From: Metallumcola ferriviriculae
GTDB taxonomy: Bacteria; Bacillota; JADQBR01
Length of the DNA: 64,000 nucleotides
Reading direction: 5' to 3'
NCBI RefSeq assembly: GCF_035573695.1
Contig: NZ_CP121694.1
Location: 1,898,501 to 1,962,500, forward strand
Shown here: positions 1 to 10,729 of the stretch, in pieces
Numbering within the stretch: the stretch's first letter is position 1
Layout of the letters: each line of letters starts with the position of its first letter
Notes under the pieces: model-generated
Databases searched by the model: none
What the model saw: only the letters and a program-made list of their open reading frames with translations
What the model was told of the DNA's origin: nothing
Made by a program: the position numbers and the translations under genes

Positions 1-546
1 GGTACCCATGAACATCCAACCCAAGCCTTATTAGATTTGTTTACCATTCGGGAGAGTAAAGGAAGTATCGCGGGATTAACAGTGACAATTGTGGGAGATA
101 TCCTGCATAGCAGAGTTGCCCGCTCAAATATATGGGGTCTTACTAAACTGGGTGCAAAAGTTCGACTGGTAGCTCCGCCGACCTTGATGCCTCCCGGTAT
201 AGAACAATTGGGTGCGGAAGTTTTTTACCGCCCGGAGGAGGCCTTGGCAGGCAGCGATGTGGTGATGGCCCTGCGTATTCAGAAAGAGCGGCAACAAAAG
301 GGCTTGTTTCCAAGTCTACGAGAATATGCCAAGATTTATGGTATTAATCAAGAACGATTGGCACTGGCGAAAGATGGTTGTCTCCTTTTGCATCCCGGAC
401 CTATTAACAGGGGTATTGAATTAAGTAATACGGTGGCGGATTCAATTCAGTCCCGCATCAATGAGCAAGTCACTAATGGTGTCGCTGTTCGTATGGCCAT
501 ACTGTTTTTGTTAATGGGAGGTGGAAAAGGTGAAACTATTAATTAG
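1..546 (+). CDS. pyrB: Aspartate carbamoyltransferase, 3' part (5' end outside window)
   Basis: This is the catalytic subunit that joins carbamoyl phosphate to aspartate, the first committed step of pyrimidine synthesis. The frame is open from base 1 and begins with [18 protein letters not shown], which contains the family's HPTQ carbamoyl-phosphate loop. About 181 of the usual ~310 residues are present, covering the end of the first domain and the aspartate-binding domain (HPGPINRG near the end). The coding region overlaps the start of pyrC, as in other Firmicute pyr operons. The upstream regulatory region (PyrR attenuator, pyrR or pyrP) would lie outside the window, so regulation cannot be read here. 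Confidence 0.96.
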   Translation, partial: GTHEHPTQALLDLFTIRESKGSIAGLTVTIVGDILHSRVARSNIWGLTKLGAKVRLVAPPTLMPPGIEQLGAEVFYRPEEALAGSDVVMALRIQKERQQKGLFPSLREYAKIYGINQERLALAKDGCLLLHPGPINRGIELSNTVADSIQSRINEQVTNGVAVRMAILFLLMGGGKGETIN

Positions 547-1822
547 GGGCGGTAGGATTATAGACCCTGCCCAAGCGATGGATAAAGTGACCGATATATT
601 AGTTATAAACGGTAAAGTGGAGACAGTGGCCAATAACATTGAAGCGCGTGAAGGCATGAAAGAGATTGATGCTGAGGGATTGATTGTTTGTCCCGGCTTA
701 ATCGATGTCCATACTCACCTACGTGAACCGGGCCAAGAGCATAAAGAAACAGTATTTACCGGCGCTGCCGCCGCTGCTGCAGGAGGGTATACAGCTGTTT
801 GCGCCATGCCTAACACTGACCCGGTAGCCGATAATCAGACAGTGGTATCCTTTGTGAAGCAAAGGGGAATTAATGCGCAATTGTCAAGGGTTTATCCCAT
901 TGCAGCCATTACCAAAGGCTCCCAGGGGCAGGAATTGACAGAGGTGGGTGACCTGGTTGGTGCCGGCGCAGTTGCTTTGTCTGATGATGGACAACCGGTG
1001 ATGAACGCTGCGGTGATGCGGAGGGCACTTGAATATACTAAATTATTTAGTCTGCCTATTGTTTCCCATGCAGAAGACAAGACGTTATCTGCGGGTGGTG
1101 TGATGCATGAGGGAGAAGTTTCCACCCGGTTGGGGTTATCAGGCATTCCGGCGTTAGCTGAAGAAGTGGCAGTAATGCGTGACATCCTCTTAGCCGAGGC
1201 TACCGGCGGGCAGCTGCACTTGGCGCATATTAGTACTGTCGGTGCGGTAAATTTGGTGCGTCAAGCCAAACTTAGGGGGGCGAATATTACTGCCGAAGCG
1301 GCACCGCATCATTTCTCGCTTACTCACCAAGCAGTAGACGGGTATCATACCGATACTAAGGTCAATCCGCCGCTGCGTACCGAAGCGGATGTGGAAGCAG
1401 TTATTAAGGGATTGAGTGAAGGAACTTTGGATGTTATTGCCACGGACCATGCACCGCATTCAATGGAAGAAAAAGATGTAGAATTCGACTTGGCACCTTT
1501 TGGCCTGGTGGGCTTGGAAACCGCTTTGGCATTAGTGGTCTCTAAGTTGATTAGACCCGGTCACTTGAATTGGACTCAGGCAGTAACCCTCTTGAGCACT
1601 AATCCGGCGCGAATTTTCAAACTGCCGGGAGGGACACTAACGCCTGGCAGTGAGGCGGATATAACCATTATTAATCCTGATTTGGAACGCACCGTCACTA
1701 AGGAGCTGTTTAAATCTAAGGGGCGTAATACACCTTTTGACGGTTGGAAACTTCAGGGTTGGGCCGAATATACCATTGTCAGCGGCAAAATTATCTTTCA
1801 ACGAAACTCAAAGGAGGGCTAA
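530..1822 (+). CDS. pyrC: Dihydroorotase
   Basis: Cyclises carbamoyl aspartate to dihydroorotate. The class I metal-binding HxH is seen as [10 protein letters not shown] with His61 and His63, and DHAPH near residue 305 supplies further metal ligands. Length is 430 residues, typical of the Bacillus-type enzyme. I chose GTG at 530 because GGGAGG at about 515-520 is correctly spaced for it; the in-frame GTG at 521 lies against that site. The gene overlaps the pyrB end by 17 bases, which suggests translational coupling. Confidence 0.96.
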   Translation: MKLLIRGGRIIDPAQAMDKVTDILVINGKVETVANNIEAREGMKEIDAEGLIVCPGLIDVHTHLREPGQEHKETVFTGAAAAAAGGYTAVCAMPNTDPVADNQTVVSFVKQRGINAQLSRVYPIAAITKGSQGQELTEVGDLVGAGAVALSDDGQPVMNAAVMRRALEYTKLFSLPIVSHAEDKTLSAGGVMHEGEVSTRLGLSGIPALAEEVAVMRDILLAEATGGQLHLAHISTVGAVNLVRQAKLRGANITAEAAPHHFSLTHQAVDGYHTDTKVNPPLRTEADVEAVIKGLSEGTLDVIATDHAPHSMEEKDVEFDLAPFGLVGLETALALVVSKLIRPGHLNWTQAVTLLSTNPARIFKLPGGTLTPGSEADITIINPDLERTVTKELFKSKGRNTPFDGWKLQGWAEYTIVSGKIIFQRNSKEG

Positions 1823-1823
1823 T

Positions 1824-2924
1824 ATGGACGCATATTTGGTGCTGGAAGACGGTGCCGTTTTTAAGGGTCGGGGATTTGGTGCTGCAGGTAAACGACATGG
1901 TGAAGTAGTTTTTAACACCAGCATGACCGGATACCAGGAAATTCTTACCGACCCATCTTATTGTGGGCAGATTGTTACCATGACTTACCCGCTAATTGGC
2001 AATTATGGTTTAAATGAAGAAGACTTTGAGTCAGTACGTCCCTATGTGACAGGGTACGTCGTCAGGGAACGTTGTCAGGTGCCCAGCAATTGGCGTTCGC
2101 TCGAAAACTTGGACGAGTTTCTAAAAAAGCACCAAATTGGTGGTATTGAGGGGATTGATACTCGAGCGCTGACCAGACGCCTGCGTACCAACGGCACAAT
2201 GCGCGGGGTATTGGCAGTTGGCGATTGGGATGTGGCGGAATTGCTTAAAAGTGCCGGCCAACATGCACAATTGTCCGGCGAGAAGTTGGTGCCTCATGTG
2301 ACAACTGATAAACCATATATCATCAAAGGGGATAAATTTAATGTTGTTTTGGTGGATTTTGGTGTCAAGCATAACATTATTCGCTGGTTGAGCCGAATCG
2401 GCTGTTCGGTGCAGGTGGTGCCTGCCACCACTTCGACCGCAGAGATTTTAGCTTTAGCACCGGACGGCGTAATGCTTTCAAACGGCCCCGGCGACCCGAA
2501 AGATGTGCCATATGGCGTGGAAACGGTAAAAGGGCTGTTGGGACACGTGCCGATATTCGGCATTTGTTTAGGTCATCAACTGTTAGGCATGGCCTTAGGA
2601 GCAACTACCTTCAAGCTGCCCTTTGGGCACCGCGGGGCCAACCATCCGGTAAAGGAATTTGCTTCCGGCAGGGTTTATATAACTTCTCAGAACCATGGCT
2701 ATGCTATTGACCCTGACAGCGTCAAAGCAGAACGGGCTGAAGTAACTCATATCAATTTAAATGATAATACTGTTGAAGGGCTAAAGGCAGTGGGCCTGTC
2801 TGCCTTTAGCGTACAGTATCACCCCGAATCTTCCCCGGGGCCTACGGATAGTGAATACTTGTTTTATCAATTTTTCGATATGATTGAGCGGTTTCGCGGG
2901 AAGGGGGAACAATATGAAGCTTAA
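1824..2924 (+). CDS. carA: Carbamoyl-phosphate synthase small (glutaminase) subunit
   Basis: Hydrolyses glutamine and channels ammonia to CarB. The N-terminal domain opens [13 protein letters not shown]; the C-terminal class I amidotransferase domain carries the nucleophile in [10 protein letters not shown] (Cys248) and the His333/Glu335 pair in QYHPESS. Length is 366 residues, as expected. ATG at 1824 is preceded by a strong AAGGAGGG at 1811-1818 and starts one base after the pyrC stop; an upstream in-frame extension inside pyrC has no such support. Confidence 0.97.
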   Translation: MDAYLVLEDGAVFKGRGFGAAGKRHGEVVFNTSMTGYQEILTDPSYCGQIVTMTYPLIGNYGLNEEDFESVRPYVTGYVVRERCQVPSNWRSLENLDEFLKKHQIGGIEGIDTRALTRRLRTNGTMRGVLAVGDWDVAELLKSAGQHAQLSGEKLVPHVTTDKPYIIKGDKFNVVLVDFGVKHNIIRWLSRIGCSVQVVPATTSTAEILALAPDGVMLSNGPGDPKDVPYGVETVKGLLGHVPIFGICLGHQLLGMALGATTFKLPFGHRGANHPVKEFASGRVYITSQNHGYAIDPDSVKAERAEVTHINLNDNTVEGLKAVGLSAFSVQYHPESSPGPTDSEYLFYQFFDMIERFRGKGEQYEA

Positions 2925-5900
2925 AGGATTACGAAAAGTTTTGGTTATTGGTTCCGGCCCAATAATAATCGGGCAGGCGGCAGAATTTGACTATGCCGGC
3001 ACTCAGGCCTGCCATGCCTTGAGGGAAGAAGGTCTTGAGGTGGTGCTGGTAAACTCTAACCCTGCCACCATCATGACTGATAATAATGTGGCAGACCGGG
3101 TCTATATTGAACCCCTGACTCCGGAATTTGTTGCTAAGATAATTAAAAAAGAAAAACCTCAAGGGCTGCTGCCCACGTTAGGCGGTCAGGTGGGTTTGAA
3201 TATCGCCCTGGAGTTAGCGCGTATGGGTGTTTTGGAAGAGGCAGGAGTTAAGCTTTTAGGTACTCCTTTAGAAGCTATAGAGAAGGCAGAGGATAGGGAA
3301 AAGTTTAAGAACATGATGCAGGAGATTGATGAACCCATCGCTGAAAGCAGCATTGTATCGTCAGTAGCTGACGCAGTTTCTTTCGCAGAGGAAATCGGTT
3401 ACCCGGTAATCGTACGACCGGCGTATACCCTAGGCGGTACCGGCGGCGGGGTTGCCCAGAGCCGCAGCGAGTTAGAGGAAATTGCAGGACGAGGACTGAA
3501 GCACAGTCCAATTAAACAAATTCTAGTAGAGTTCTCTGTCGCCGGTTGGAAGGAGATAGAATACGAGGTAGTCAGAGATGCCAACAATAACTGTATTACC
3601 GTCTGCAACATGGAAAATATTGACCCGGTTGGTATTCATACGGGTGATAGTATTGTAGTTGCGCCGTCCCAGACTCTAGCGGACAGAGAATATCAACTGC
3701 TGCGGCGGGCATCGCTGAAGATTATTCGTGCCTTGGGTATTGAAGGTGGATGTAATATTCAATTCGCCTTAGATCCCTGTAGTTTTCAATACTATGTAAT
3801 TGAAGTAAACCCTAGGGTAAGCCGATCCAGTGCCTTGGCGTCTAAGGCCACTGGTTATCCCATTGCCAAGGTTGCGGCAAAAATTGCCGCTGGTTTGACT
3901 TTGGACGAAATTCGTAATGCAGTGACAGGTAAAACCTATGCTTGTTTTGAGCCGGCATTGGATTATGTTGTGGTCAAAATCCCCCGTTTTCCCTTTGATA
4001 AATTTGCTTTTGCTGACCGCATTCTTAATACCCAGATGAAAGCGACCGGTGAAGTGATGGCCATTGACCGAACAATTGAGGGAGCGCTGCTTAAGGCGGT
4101 GCGCTCTTTAGAAATAGATACTACCGGATTTTGGAATGAGGGGTTGACCCAGGTAGGTGATGAAGAACTCAGGCTAGCATTGGCTAAGCAGGACGACCAA
4201 CGGTTGTTTGTAGTGGCTGAGGCATTGCGCCGGGGTATAGACTCAGAAGAAATACATGGGGTTACCGGCATTGATATATTTTTCTTGGAAAAAATCAGGC
4301 ACGTCATGTCAGAAGTTACTGCAGTTCAGGGGCTAAATATGGATCAATTAAGCCCCGACCAGTGGCGCAGTTTAAAACGATTAGGCGTGGCTGATGAGGA
4401 TTTGGCAGTTTTTTTTAACACAACAGAGGAGTTAATTAGAAATCAACGTCTGGAAATGGGAATAAAGCCTGTCTATAAGATGGTAGATACTTGTGCGGCC
4501 GAATTTGAAGCAGAAACACCATATTTTTATTCTTGCTATGACAGCGAAGACGAAGCACTGCCGGAACAGCGTCAGAAAATTGTGGTGTTGGGGTCGGGAC
4601 CGATTCGGATCGGTCAGGGGATTGAGTTTGATTATTGTTCTGTTCACTCGGTTTGGGCACTGCGTGATGCAGGAGTGCAGACCATAATTATCAATAATAA
4701 TCCGGAAACTGTCAGTACGGATTTTGATACGGCGGACCGACTATATTTTGAGCCGCTGCGGCCGGAAGAAGTGTTGAATATTCTTGAACACGAACGACCG
4801 GATGGAGTTATTGTGCAGTTCGGCGGGCAAACTGCCATTAATTTGGCGGAACCTTTGGCCCGAGCGGGGTGGCAGATTTTAGGTACATCCTTGGAAGACA
4901 TTGACCGAGCTGAGGACCGGGATAAATTTGAGCAGTTGTTAAACCGTTTAGAAATTCCCCGACCTTCGGGTAAAACCGCTATTTCCGTGTCTCAGGCGCA
5001 GACCATCGCGCAGGATATTGGTTTTCCGGTTCTGGTCCGCCCATCCTACGTACTGGGAGGGCGCGCTATGGAAATAGTTTATAATGAGGAAGAATTACTG
5101 CAGTATATGCATCACGCGGTGGAAGTATCGCCCCGTCACCCGGTGCTGGTAGACCAGTACCTTATGGGTACGGAAATGGAGGTAGATGCCGTTTCTGATG
5201 GTGATGAAGTATTAATACCCGGAATTATGGAGCATGTGGAGCGTGCGGGTGTTCATTCGGGAGATAGTATCGCCGTTTATCCGGCGCATAATATCAAGGA
5301 CATTGTTCGGGAGCAGATCTTGGATTATACCCAAAAGCTGGCTAGAGGCCTTAGAATAAAAGGGTTATTAAACATTCAATATGTCGTTGACGAAGATAAT
5401 AAGGTATTCGTCTTGGAAGTAAATCCCCGTTCCAGTCGTACTGTACCGTACTTAAGTAAGGTAACCGGTATTCCTATGATGAAGTTGGCAACGAAGGTGA
5501 TATTAGGGGAAAATGTAAAAGAGCAGGGCTATGGCACAGGATTACTCAAACCACCAGAGCATGTAGCGGTAAAGGTGCCGGTATTTTCTTTTGCCAAGCT
5601 GTTGCAGGTGGACACTACTTTAGGACCGGAGATGAAGTCAACCGGGGAAGTAATGGGGATTGATTCCACCTTTGCCCGAGCCTTATATAAAGGATTGGTG
5701 GCAGCGGGCTGTGAGGTGCCGCAGCAGGGCAGCATCTTAGCTACAGTAGCTGATAAGGATAAGCAGGAAGCTCTGCCCCTTCTTGAAATTCTTGCTTCCA
5801 TGGGTTACGAACTGGTAGCCACCAAAGGAACAGCGGAATTCCTGGCTGAGCAGGGGTTGAATGTGCAGACAGTAAATAAAATCCATCAGGGGTCGCCTAA

Positions 5901-6150
5901 CATTGTAGATCTGATTAGGCGAGGGGATATCCATTTTGTGATTAACACCTTGACTAAGGGTAAGAAACCGGAAAGAGATGGGTTTAAAATTCGCCGGGCT
6001 GCAGTAGAGCATGGAATTCCTTGCCTGACTTCTTTAGATACGGTAAAAGTACTGCTGCATGTTCTCACTGCTATGCAGCGGGGTGAGGACTTAACGGTAC
6101 AAGCAATGCAAGATTATATTCCATGGGAGGGAAATCACTGTGGAGTGTAA
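2914..6150 (+). CDS. carB: Carbamoyl-phosphate synthase large subunit
   Basis: The ATP-dependent synthetase subunit, using bicarbonate, two ATP and the ammonia delivered by CarA. It has 1078 residues and shows the internal duplication of the family: the first half opens [20 protein letters not shown] and the second half repeats [20 protein letters not shown] near residue 558. The C-terminal allosteric MGS-like domain follows at about 940-1060. ATG at 2914 has AAGGGGG upstream and overlaps the carA end by 11 bases. No key loss is visible. Confidence 0.97.
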   Translation: MKLKGLRKVLVIGSGPIIIGQAAEFDYAGTQACHALREEGLEVVLVNSNPATIMTDNNVADRVYIEPLTPEFVAKIIKKEKPQGLLPTLGGQVGLNIALELARMGVLEEAGVKLLGTPLEAIEKAEDREKFKNMMQEIDEPIAESSIVSSVADAVSFAEEIGYPVIVRPAYTLGGTGGGVAQSRSELEEIAGRGLKHSPIKQILVEFSVAGWKEIEYEVVRDANNNCITVCNMENIDPVGIHTGDSIVVAPSQTLADREYQLLRRASLKIIRALGIEGGCNIQFALDPCSFQYYVIEVNPRVSRSSALASKATGYPIAKVAAKIAAGLTLDEIRNAVTGKTYACFEPALDYVVVKIPRFPFDKFAFADRILNTQMKATGEVMAIDRTIEGALLKAVRSLEIDTTGFWNEGLTQVGDEELRLALAKQDDQRLFVVAEALRRGIDSEEIHGVTGIDIFFLEKIRHVMSEVTAVQGLNMDQLSPDQWRSLKRLGVADEDLAVFFNTTEELIRNQRLEMGIKPVYKMVDTCAAEFEAETPYFYSCYDSEDEALPEQRQKIVVLGSGPIRIGQGIEFDYCSVHSVWALRDAGVQTIIINNNPETVSTDFDTADRLYFEPLRPEEVLNILEHERPDGVIVQFGGQTAINLAEPLARAGWQILGTSLEDIDRAEDRDKFEQLLNRLEIPRPSGKTAISVSQAQTIAQDIGFPVLVRPSYVLGGRAMEIVYNEEELLQYMHHAVEVSPRHPVLVDQYLMGTEMEVDAVSDGDEVLIPGIMEHVERAGVHSGDSIAVYPAHNIKDIVREQILDYTQKLARGLRIKGLLNIQYVVDEDNKVFVLEVNPRSSRTVPYLSKVTGIPMMKLATKVILGENVKEQGYGTGLLKPPEHVAVKVPVFSFAKLLQVDTTLGPEMKSTGEVMGIDSTFARALYKGLVAAGCEVPQQGSILATVADKDKQEALPLLEILASMGYELVATKGTAEFLAEQGLNVQTVNKIHQGSPNIVDLIRRGDIHFVINTLTKGKKPERDGFKIRRAAVEHGIPCLTSLDTVKVLLHVLTAMQRGEDLTVQAMQDYIPWEGNHCGV

Positions 6151-6919
6151 TAAGGTAGAAATCTTGGCTGTGAAAGCGGTTTCTCAGCATTATTATCTGC
6201 TGACATTAATGGCCCCCCGCTTAGCCCGGTCAGTGAGGCCGGGGCAATTTGTGCAGGTGCGGGTGGCAGACGGGCTAGACCCACTGCTGAGAAGACCTTT
6301 TAGTGTTCATGATTGGGATGCTAAGCAGGGGACGGTAGCGCTGCTGGTGCAAGTCAGGGGCAAAGGTTCCAAAATGCTGGCAGATAAGCGACCCGGGGAA
6401 CGATTGGATGTATTAGGGCCGTTGGGGCGAGGGTTTGAAATCAGTGAAACCAAGGGCAGGGCGTTGTTGGTGGGGGGAGGCATCGGTGCTGCACCATTAT
6501 GGTCATTGGCGCGGCAATTAAAAGATAAAACTTGGGACTTGACAGTGCTGCTGGGAGCGTCAGCAGACAGTTTGCTGGTAAAGGCCGTCGATTTTTCCCA
6601 CCTAGCTAATACGATAATCGCCACTGACGATGGTTCCGCCGGCATTAAGGGTAAAATAACGAAGCTGCTGCCGTTGGCGGCATCTGATTATAATCAGGTC
6701 TATGCCTGCGGACCAAAACCGATGCTCGCTGCATTAGCTGTCTGGACGAAAGCGGCAGGATTTCCGCTCCAAGTATCTTTAGACGAAGTAATGGCCTGCG
6801 GCATGGGGGTTTGTCTCGGCTGTGCACAGCCGGTAAAGCACAATAAATCTGTCAATTATGCAAAGGTATGCACCCAAGGGCCGGTGTTTGATGCAGATGA
6901 GGTGGTGTGGAATGAATAG
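6140..6919 (+). CDS. pyrK: Dihydroorotate dehydrogenase B electron-transfer subunit
   Basis: The FAD and [2Fe-2S] partner that lets type 1B PyrD pass electrons to NAD+. The ferredoxin-reductase fold shows RPFSVHDW (FAD-binding RxFS) near residue 54 and [10 protein letters not shown] for nucleotide binding. The C-terminal cluster ligands are in [14 protein letters not shown] plus a later Cys in KVCTQGP. GTG at 6140 is preceded by GGGAGGG and overlaps the carB stop. Length 259 is normal. Its presence next to pyrD fixes the enzyme as the heterotetrameric NAD-linked type. Confidence 0.95.
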   Translation: MECNKVEILAVKAVSQHYYLLTLMAPRLARSVRPGQFVQVRVADGLDPLLRRPFSVHDWDAKQGTVALLVQVRGKGSKMLADKRPGERLDVLGPLGRGFEISETKGRALLVGGGIGAAPLWSLARQLKDKTWDLTVLLGASADSLLVKAVDFSHLANTIIATDDGSAGIKGKITKLLPLAASDYNQVYACGPKPMLAALAVWTKAAGFPLQVSLDEVMACGMGVCLGCAQPVKHNKSVNYAKVCTQGPVFDADEVVWNE

Positions 6920-7832
6920 TATTAACCTGACAACAAAGCTGGGAGCGCTGACACTGAAAAATCCGGTGGTTACGGCTTCCGGTACCTTTGGTTTTGGGTT
7001 AGAATACGCTCAACTTTTTGATATCGGTATGTTGGGCGGGGTAGTGGTAAAAGGATTGACCCTCAATCCGCGCCCGGGTAATCCACCGCCCCGTATAGTA
7101 GAAACGCCTGCAGGTTTATTAAATGCAATTGGTCTTGAAAACCCGGGGTTAGAGTCATTTTTGAGAGATACATTACCCTGTTTGAAGGAATATAACGTAC
7201 CGGTAATAGTGAATATATCCGGCAATACCATTGATGAATACGCAGCCATGGCGGCGGGATTAAACGAAAGTGGTGTGCAGGCTGTGGAAGTGAATATCTC
7301 TTGTCCTAACGTTAAACAGGGCGGCATGGTATTTGGTACCAGTCCTGAGCAGGCTGCCCAGGTAACTGCTGCGGTACGGGCAAATACCGCCCTGCCTTTG
7401 ATAGTGAAGCTGTCCCCAAATGTAACTGATATTGTAACCATTGCCCAGGGTGTTGCTGCAGCTGGCGCAGATGCAATTTCGCTGATCAACACTCTGCTGG
7501 GCATGGCAATCGATGTGCAGCGGAAACGGCCGGCGCTGGGGAATGTTTTTGGCGGATTGTCCGGGCCCGCTGTTAAGCCTGTGGCTTTAAGAATGGTATG
7601 GCAGGTGTCTCAGGCGGTTGAGCTGCCGATAATTGGTATGGGTGGTATTGCTTCAAGCCAAGATGCCTTGGAATTTATCTTAGCCGGCGCGAGTGCGGTG
7701 TCAGTAGGTACTGGAAACTTTATCAATCCCAAACTCACGGTGGAGATTATCGAAGGTTTGGCAGAATACTGTCGCGAAGAAGGTATTAACGATATCAGCG
7801 ACCTGATAGGCGCAGCATGGAGGAGGCAGTGA
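6912..7832 (+). CDS. pyrD: Dihydroorotate dehydrogenase B catalytic subunit
   Basis: Oxidises dihydroorotate to orotate with FMN. It has 306 residues and the class 1 signature [12 protein letters not shown], with the active-site base Cys131; class 2 enzymes have Ser there. FMN phosphate-binding glycines appear in [10 protein letters not shown] near residue 240. ATG at 6912 lies inside the last codons of pyrK, an 8-base overlap that argues for coupled synthesis of the two subunits. Confidence 0.96.
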   Translation: MNSINLTTKLGALTLKNPVVTASGTFGFGLEYAQLFDIGMLGGVVVKGLTLNPRPGNPPPRIVETPAGLLNAIGLENPGLESFLRDTLPCLKEYNVPVIVNISGNTIDEYAAMAAGLNESGVQAVEVNISCPNVKQGGMVFGTSPEQAAQVTAAVRANTALPLIVKLSPNVTDIVTIAQGVAAAGADAISLINTLLGMAIDVQRKRPALGNVFGGLSGPAVKPVALRMVWQVSQAVELPIIGMGGIASSQDALEFILAGASAVSVGTGNFINPKLTVEIIEGLAEYCREEGINDISDLIGAAWRRQ

Positions 7833-8551
7833 TGAAAAGAAAAGAGAGAAAACTGATACTGGCATTGGATACGGGCGATAGGCAGCGAGTAAATGACTTG
7901 GTTAAGCTGCTATATCCTAGGGTAGATTACTTCAAAGTGGGGCTTGAATTATTCACATCCTTCGGGCCGGAAATTGTCAGCCAGTTAAAACATCAAGGAT
8001 GTAAAGTTTTTGTAGACTTAAAACTGCATGACATTCCAAATACAGTGGGTAGAGCGGCGGTCTCTTTAGCTAAAATGGGCGTTGATATGCTTAATATTCA
8101 TTTATCAGGGGGAATAGGGATGAGCAGGGCTGCAGTAGAGGAAGTCCGGCATTATGCGGCGGAACAAGGGGTAGCAGCGCCTTTAATAATCGGTGTTACG
8201 GTACTTACCAGCACCGGAATGACGGACTACTCCTCTATGGGCTATACCGATACGCTGGAACGGCGGGTGGTTCGCCTAGCCCAGATGGGCAAGGAAGCTG
8301 GTTTGGATGGGGTTGTAGCCTCACCCCGCGAAGCACAATCGATTAGGGCAGCCTGCGGCCCCGATTTTGTTCTTGTTACACCAGGCATCAGACCACTATG
8401 GGCAGCAAAGAATGATCAGCAAAGAATTACGACACCGAAGGAAGCTCTAGATTTAGGTGCTGACTATCTAGTGGTGGGGAGGCCCATTACAGCGGCTCAA
8501 GACCCGCTCTCGGCGGCGGAAAAGATTTTGGCGGAAATGGAGGGAGAATAA
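7832..8551 (+). CDS. pyrF: Orotidine 5'-phosphate decarboxylase
   Basis: Decarboxylates OMP to UMP. The catalytic array is visible in VFVDLKLHDIPNT (Asp-x-Lys-x-x-Asp), and the C-terminal phosphate-binding part reads VVGRPIT. I chose ATG at 7832, overlapping the pyrD stop by one base, because AGGAGG lies at 7821-7826; an in-frame ATG at 7817 would leave that ribosome site inside the gene. Length is 239 residues, as usual. Coupled to pyrE by an ATAATG junction. Confidence 0.96.
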   Translation: MKRKERKLILALDTGDRQRVNDLVKLLYPRVDYFKVGLELFTSFGPEIVSQLKHQGCKVFVDLKLHDIPNTVGRAAVSLAKMGVDMLNIHLSGGIGMSRAAVEEVRHYAAEQGVAAPLIIGVTVLTSTGMTDYSSMGYTDTLERRVVRLAQMGKEAGLDGVVASPREAQSIRAACGPDFVLVTPGIRPLWAAKNDQQRITTPKEALDLGADYLVVGRPITAAQDPLSAAEKILAEMEGE

Positions 8552-9123
8552 TGGAACGGATGTTGGATATTTTTAGACAGAGTGAGGCTTTGCTTGAAGG
8601 ACACTTTATTTTGACTTCCGGTAAGCATTCTAACCGATATATTCAATGTGCCAAAGTACTTCAGTATCCTCATTATGCAGAAATTCTCGCGACAGAGTTA
8701 GCAGAACAGGTAAGAGGATATAATGCTTCGGTAGTAATCGGACCAGCCATGGGCGGCGTGGTATTAGCCCAAGAAGTGGGTGGGCAGTTAGGGGTACGCG
8801 CTATTTTTAGCGAGCGGGAGCAGGGTAATATGACCTTGCGCCGGGGTTTTGTAATTAATCCCGGTGAAAGAGTTTTAGTGGTGGAAGATGTAATAACCAC
8901 CGGCGGTTCAGTAAAGGAAGTTGTCCAACTGGTTAAGGATGCCGGCGGTATTCCGGTAGCAGTGGCAGTATTGGTTAATAGAAGCGGAGGTAAGGGGAAC
9001 TTTGGTATTCCATTACATCAGTTGATAAGCCTGGAGGCAGTTGCATACATGCCTGAACAATGTCCTCTTTGCGAAGGGGGCACTCCGGCGGTAAAACCGG
9101 GCAGCAGGAACATTGGTTCTTAA
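8551..9123 (+). CDS. pyrE: Orotate phosphoribosyltransferase
   Basis: Adds ribose 5-phosphate from PRPP to orotate. The PRPP-binding motif VLVVEDVITTGGS is present near residue 110, and the substrate-side segment LTSGKHSNRYIQCAK near residue 22. It has 190 residues and is the last gene of the pyr operon here, so the operon encodes every step from carbamoyl phosphate to UMP. A tail of about 67 bases without an obvious terminator separates it from the next gene. Confidence 0.95.
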   Translation: MERMLDIFRQSEALLEGHFILTSGKHSNRYIQCAKVLQYPHYAEILATELAEQVRGYNASVVIGPAMGGVVLAQEVGGQLGVRAIFSEREQGNMTLRRGFVINPGERVLVVEDVITTGGSVKEVVQLVKDAGGIPVAVAVLVNRSGGKGNFGIPLHQLISLEAVAYMPEQCPLCEGGTPAVKPGSRNIGS

Positions 9124-9190
9124 TTGAGAGATACTTCCAAACTGTTGCCGAAAAACCCAAACATGTATAGAATGGTAATAGGTGATTTAA

Positions 9191-10690
9191 ATGGAAAAGA
9201 AAGTGGTTTTATGTGTAATAGATTCCTTTAACCCTATAGTTTTGGAGGATTGTTTTCGCCGGGATTGGGTACCGGCGTTACAATTTTTGCGTAATAATGG
9301 TTTCTATCATAAGGACTGTGTGTCAGTTTTTCCTACCATGACGCCTACAGCGGCGGCATCCATTGCCACCGGGCACCACCCCGACCGTCATGGTATTGGC
9401 GGCTTTATTTGGTATCATCCCACTGAGAAACGGATTGTTAACTATGGTGCCACCCCGATGGCGATAAAGCAAATCGGCGCAAAACAGGTAATCAAAGAGT
9501 TAATATATAATCTCAATACCAGACATTTAAGTCCATCAATACCTACACTCTACGAAGCTTTGAATTCACAGGGTGTCTCCTCAGGCTGTATTAACTTCTT
9601 TGTGAACAGGGGTTATCACTCTTATGACGCCGTGATTCCTTTCAGCCTTCGTCTGCTGACGCGTTTTCAATTAAAGACCCAATCCATAAAGGGGCCGGAT
9701 GAACTGATATTAGGAAAGGTAGTATGTCCTAAGTGGCTTAACCCGAAAGGTGCGCCGGCTGCACCATGGAATAAGTTTGGGGTTAATGACCTTTTTTCCG
9801 GATATGCTTTGAAAGAAATGATCAAAAAAGACAGACTTCCTTCGTTTACCTTAGCATATTTTCCTGATACTGACGCAATGGCTCACGACCATGGTCCGAT
9901 GCGCACCCATAAGAGTATTCGGCGGGTGGATAGACAGCTGGCCGGGGTGCTTAATTTATTCGGCAGCTGGGATAAGGCATTGGAGGAGATTGCTTTTATA
10001 GTGGTGGGCGACCATTCCCAGACGCTAATTGGTAAAAGTCGGCGCCATTTGATTGATTTGGTTGAGAAGTTTGATAAGCTTGACCAATTGCGGTTGGGCA
10101 GCCGGCATCAAAATGAAACTCTGGCAATCAGTCCGAACGAACGTATGGCTATCGTAAATTTTCCCACGGGAGATACGGTCATTCGGGAAACGGTGATTAG
10201 AATTCTTGCCCGGGATTATCGTATTAGTCAGGTAATGTGGAAACAGGGTGACGAATATCGGGTGGTTCAGGGAGGAAGTGGTCGAAAATTAGCTTTCAAA
10301 CCTGGCGGGAACTATTGGGATCGTTATAATCAGGATTGGTCCTGGCATGGGGACCTGAAGGTACTTGATATGAGGTTACAAGATTGTCAGCTGGTGGATG
10401 GAGATTACCCCAATGCATTTTATCGTGTCAAAGCGGCTTTGGAAAGCAGCCCCGGAGCGGTATTTTTATCGGCGTTACCCGGCTATGAGTTTAAAGGTGA
10501 ACATGCTCCCCTTCATCCTGGCGGCGGTAGTCATGGTTCTCTGCATAAGGAGGATTCGTTAGTGCCCCTTATTATTGCCGGCTTGGAAAAGGATATTTCC
10601 AATCCCAGGATTACTTCCTTTATGTCCTATCTGACTGACCATTTTGCAGTAAAGCTTGAGCATCCGCAGAAACTAAAAACGGTAACATAA
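9191..10690 (+). CDS. Alkaline-phosphatase superfamily phosphodiesterase (type I PDE/nucleotide pyrophosphatase-like)
   Basis: 499 residues with features of metal-dependent phosphodiesterases: an early metal Asp in VVLCVIDSF, the nucleophile region SVFPTMTPTAAASIATGHHP, then FPDTDAMAHDHGP and VVGDHSQT, which supply further metal ligands, and HPGGGSHGS near the end. No signal peptide or membrane segment is seen, so it is probably cytoplasmic. Substrate is unknown; relatives cleave phosphodiester or pyrophosphate bonds, or phosphonates. It may be cotranscribed with the pyr operon and ends at a bidirectional-looking terminator. Confidence 0.85.
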   Translation: MEKKVVLCVIDSFNPIVLEDCFRRDWVPALQFLRNNGFYHKDCVSVFPTMTPTAAASIATGHHPDRHGIGGFIWYHPTEKRIVNYGATPMAIKQIGAKQVIKELIYNLNTRHLSPSIPTLYEALNSQGVSSGCINFFVNRGYHSYDAVIPFSLRLLTRFQLKTQSIKGPDELILGKVVCPKWLNPKGAPAAPWNKFGVNDLFSGYALKEMIKKDRLPSFTLAYFPDTDAMAHDHGPMRTHKSIRRVDRQLAGVLNLFGSWDKALEEIAFIVVGDHSQTLIGKSRRHLIDLVEKFDKLDQLRLGSRHQNETLAISPNERMAIVNFPTGDTVIRETVIRILARDYRISQVMWKQGDEYRVVQGGSGRKLAFKPGGNYWDRYNQDWSWHGDLKVLDMRLQDCQLVDGDYPNAFYRVKAALESSPGAVFLSALPGYEFKGEHAPLHPGGGSHGSLHKEDSLVPLIIAGLEKDISNPRITSFMSYLTDHFAVKLEHPQKLKTVT

Positions 10691-10692
10691 CG

Positions 10693-10726
10693 CCCGACCG
10701 GGTTTTAGGGTCGGGTTTTGTTTTTT
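10693..10726 (+). terminator. Rho-independent terminator after the phosphodiesterase gene
   Basis: CCCGACC (10693-10699) pairs with GGTCGGG (10709-10715) and is followed by a T-rich tract. It lies between two convergent genes. Confidence 0.85.
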
Positions 10727-10729
10727 ATC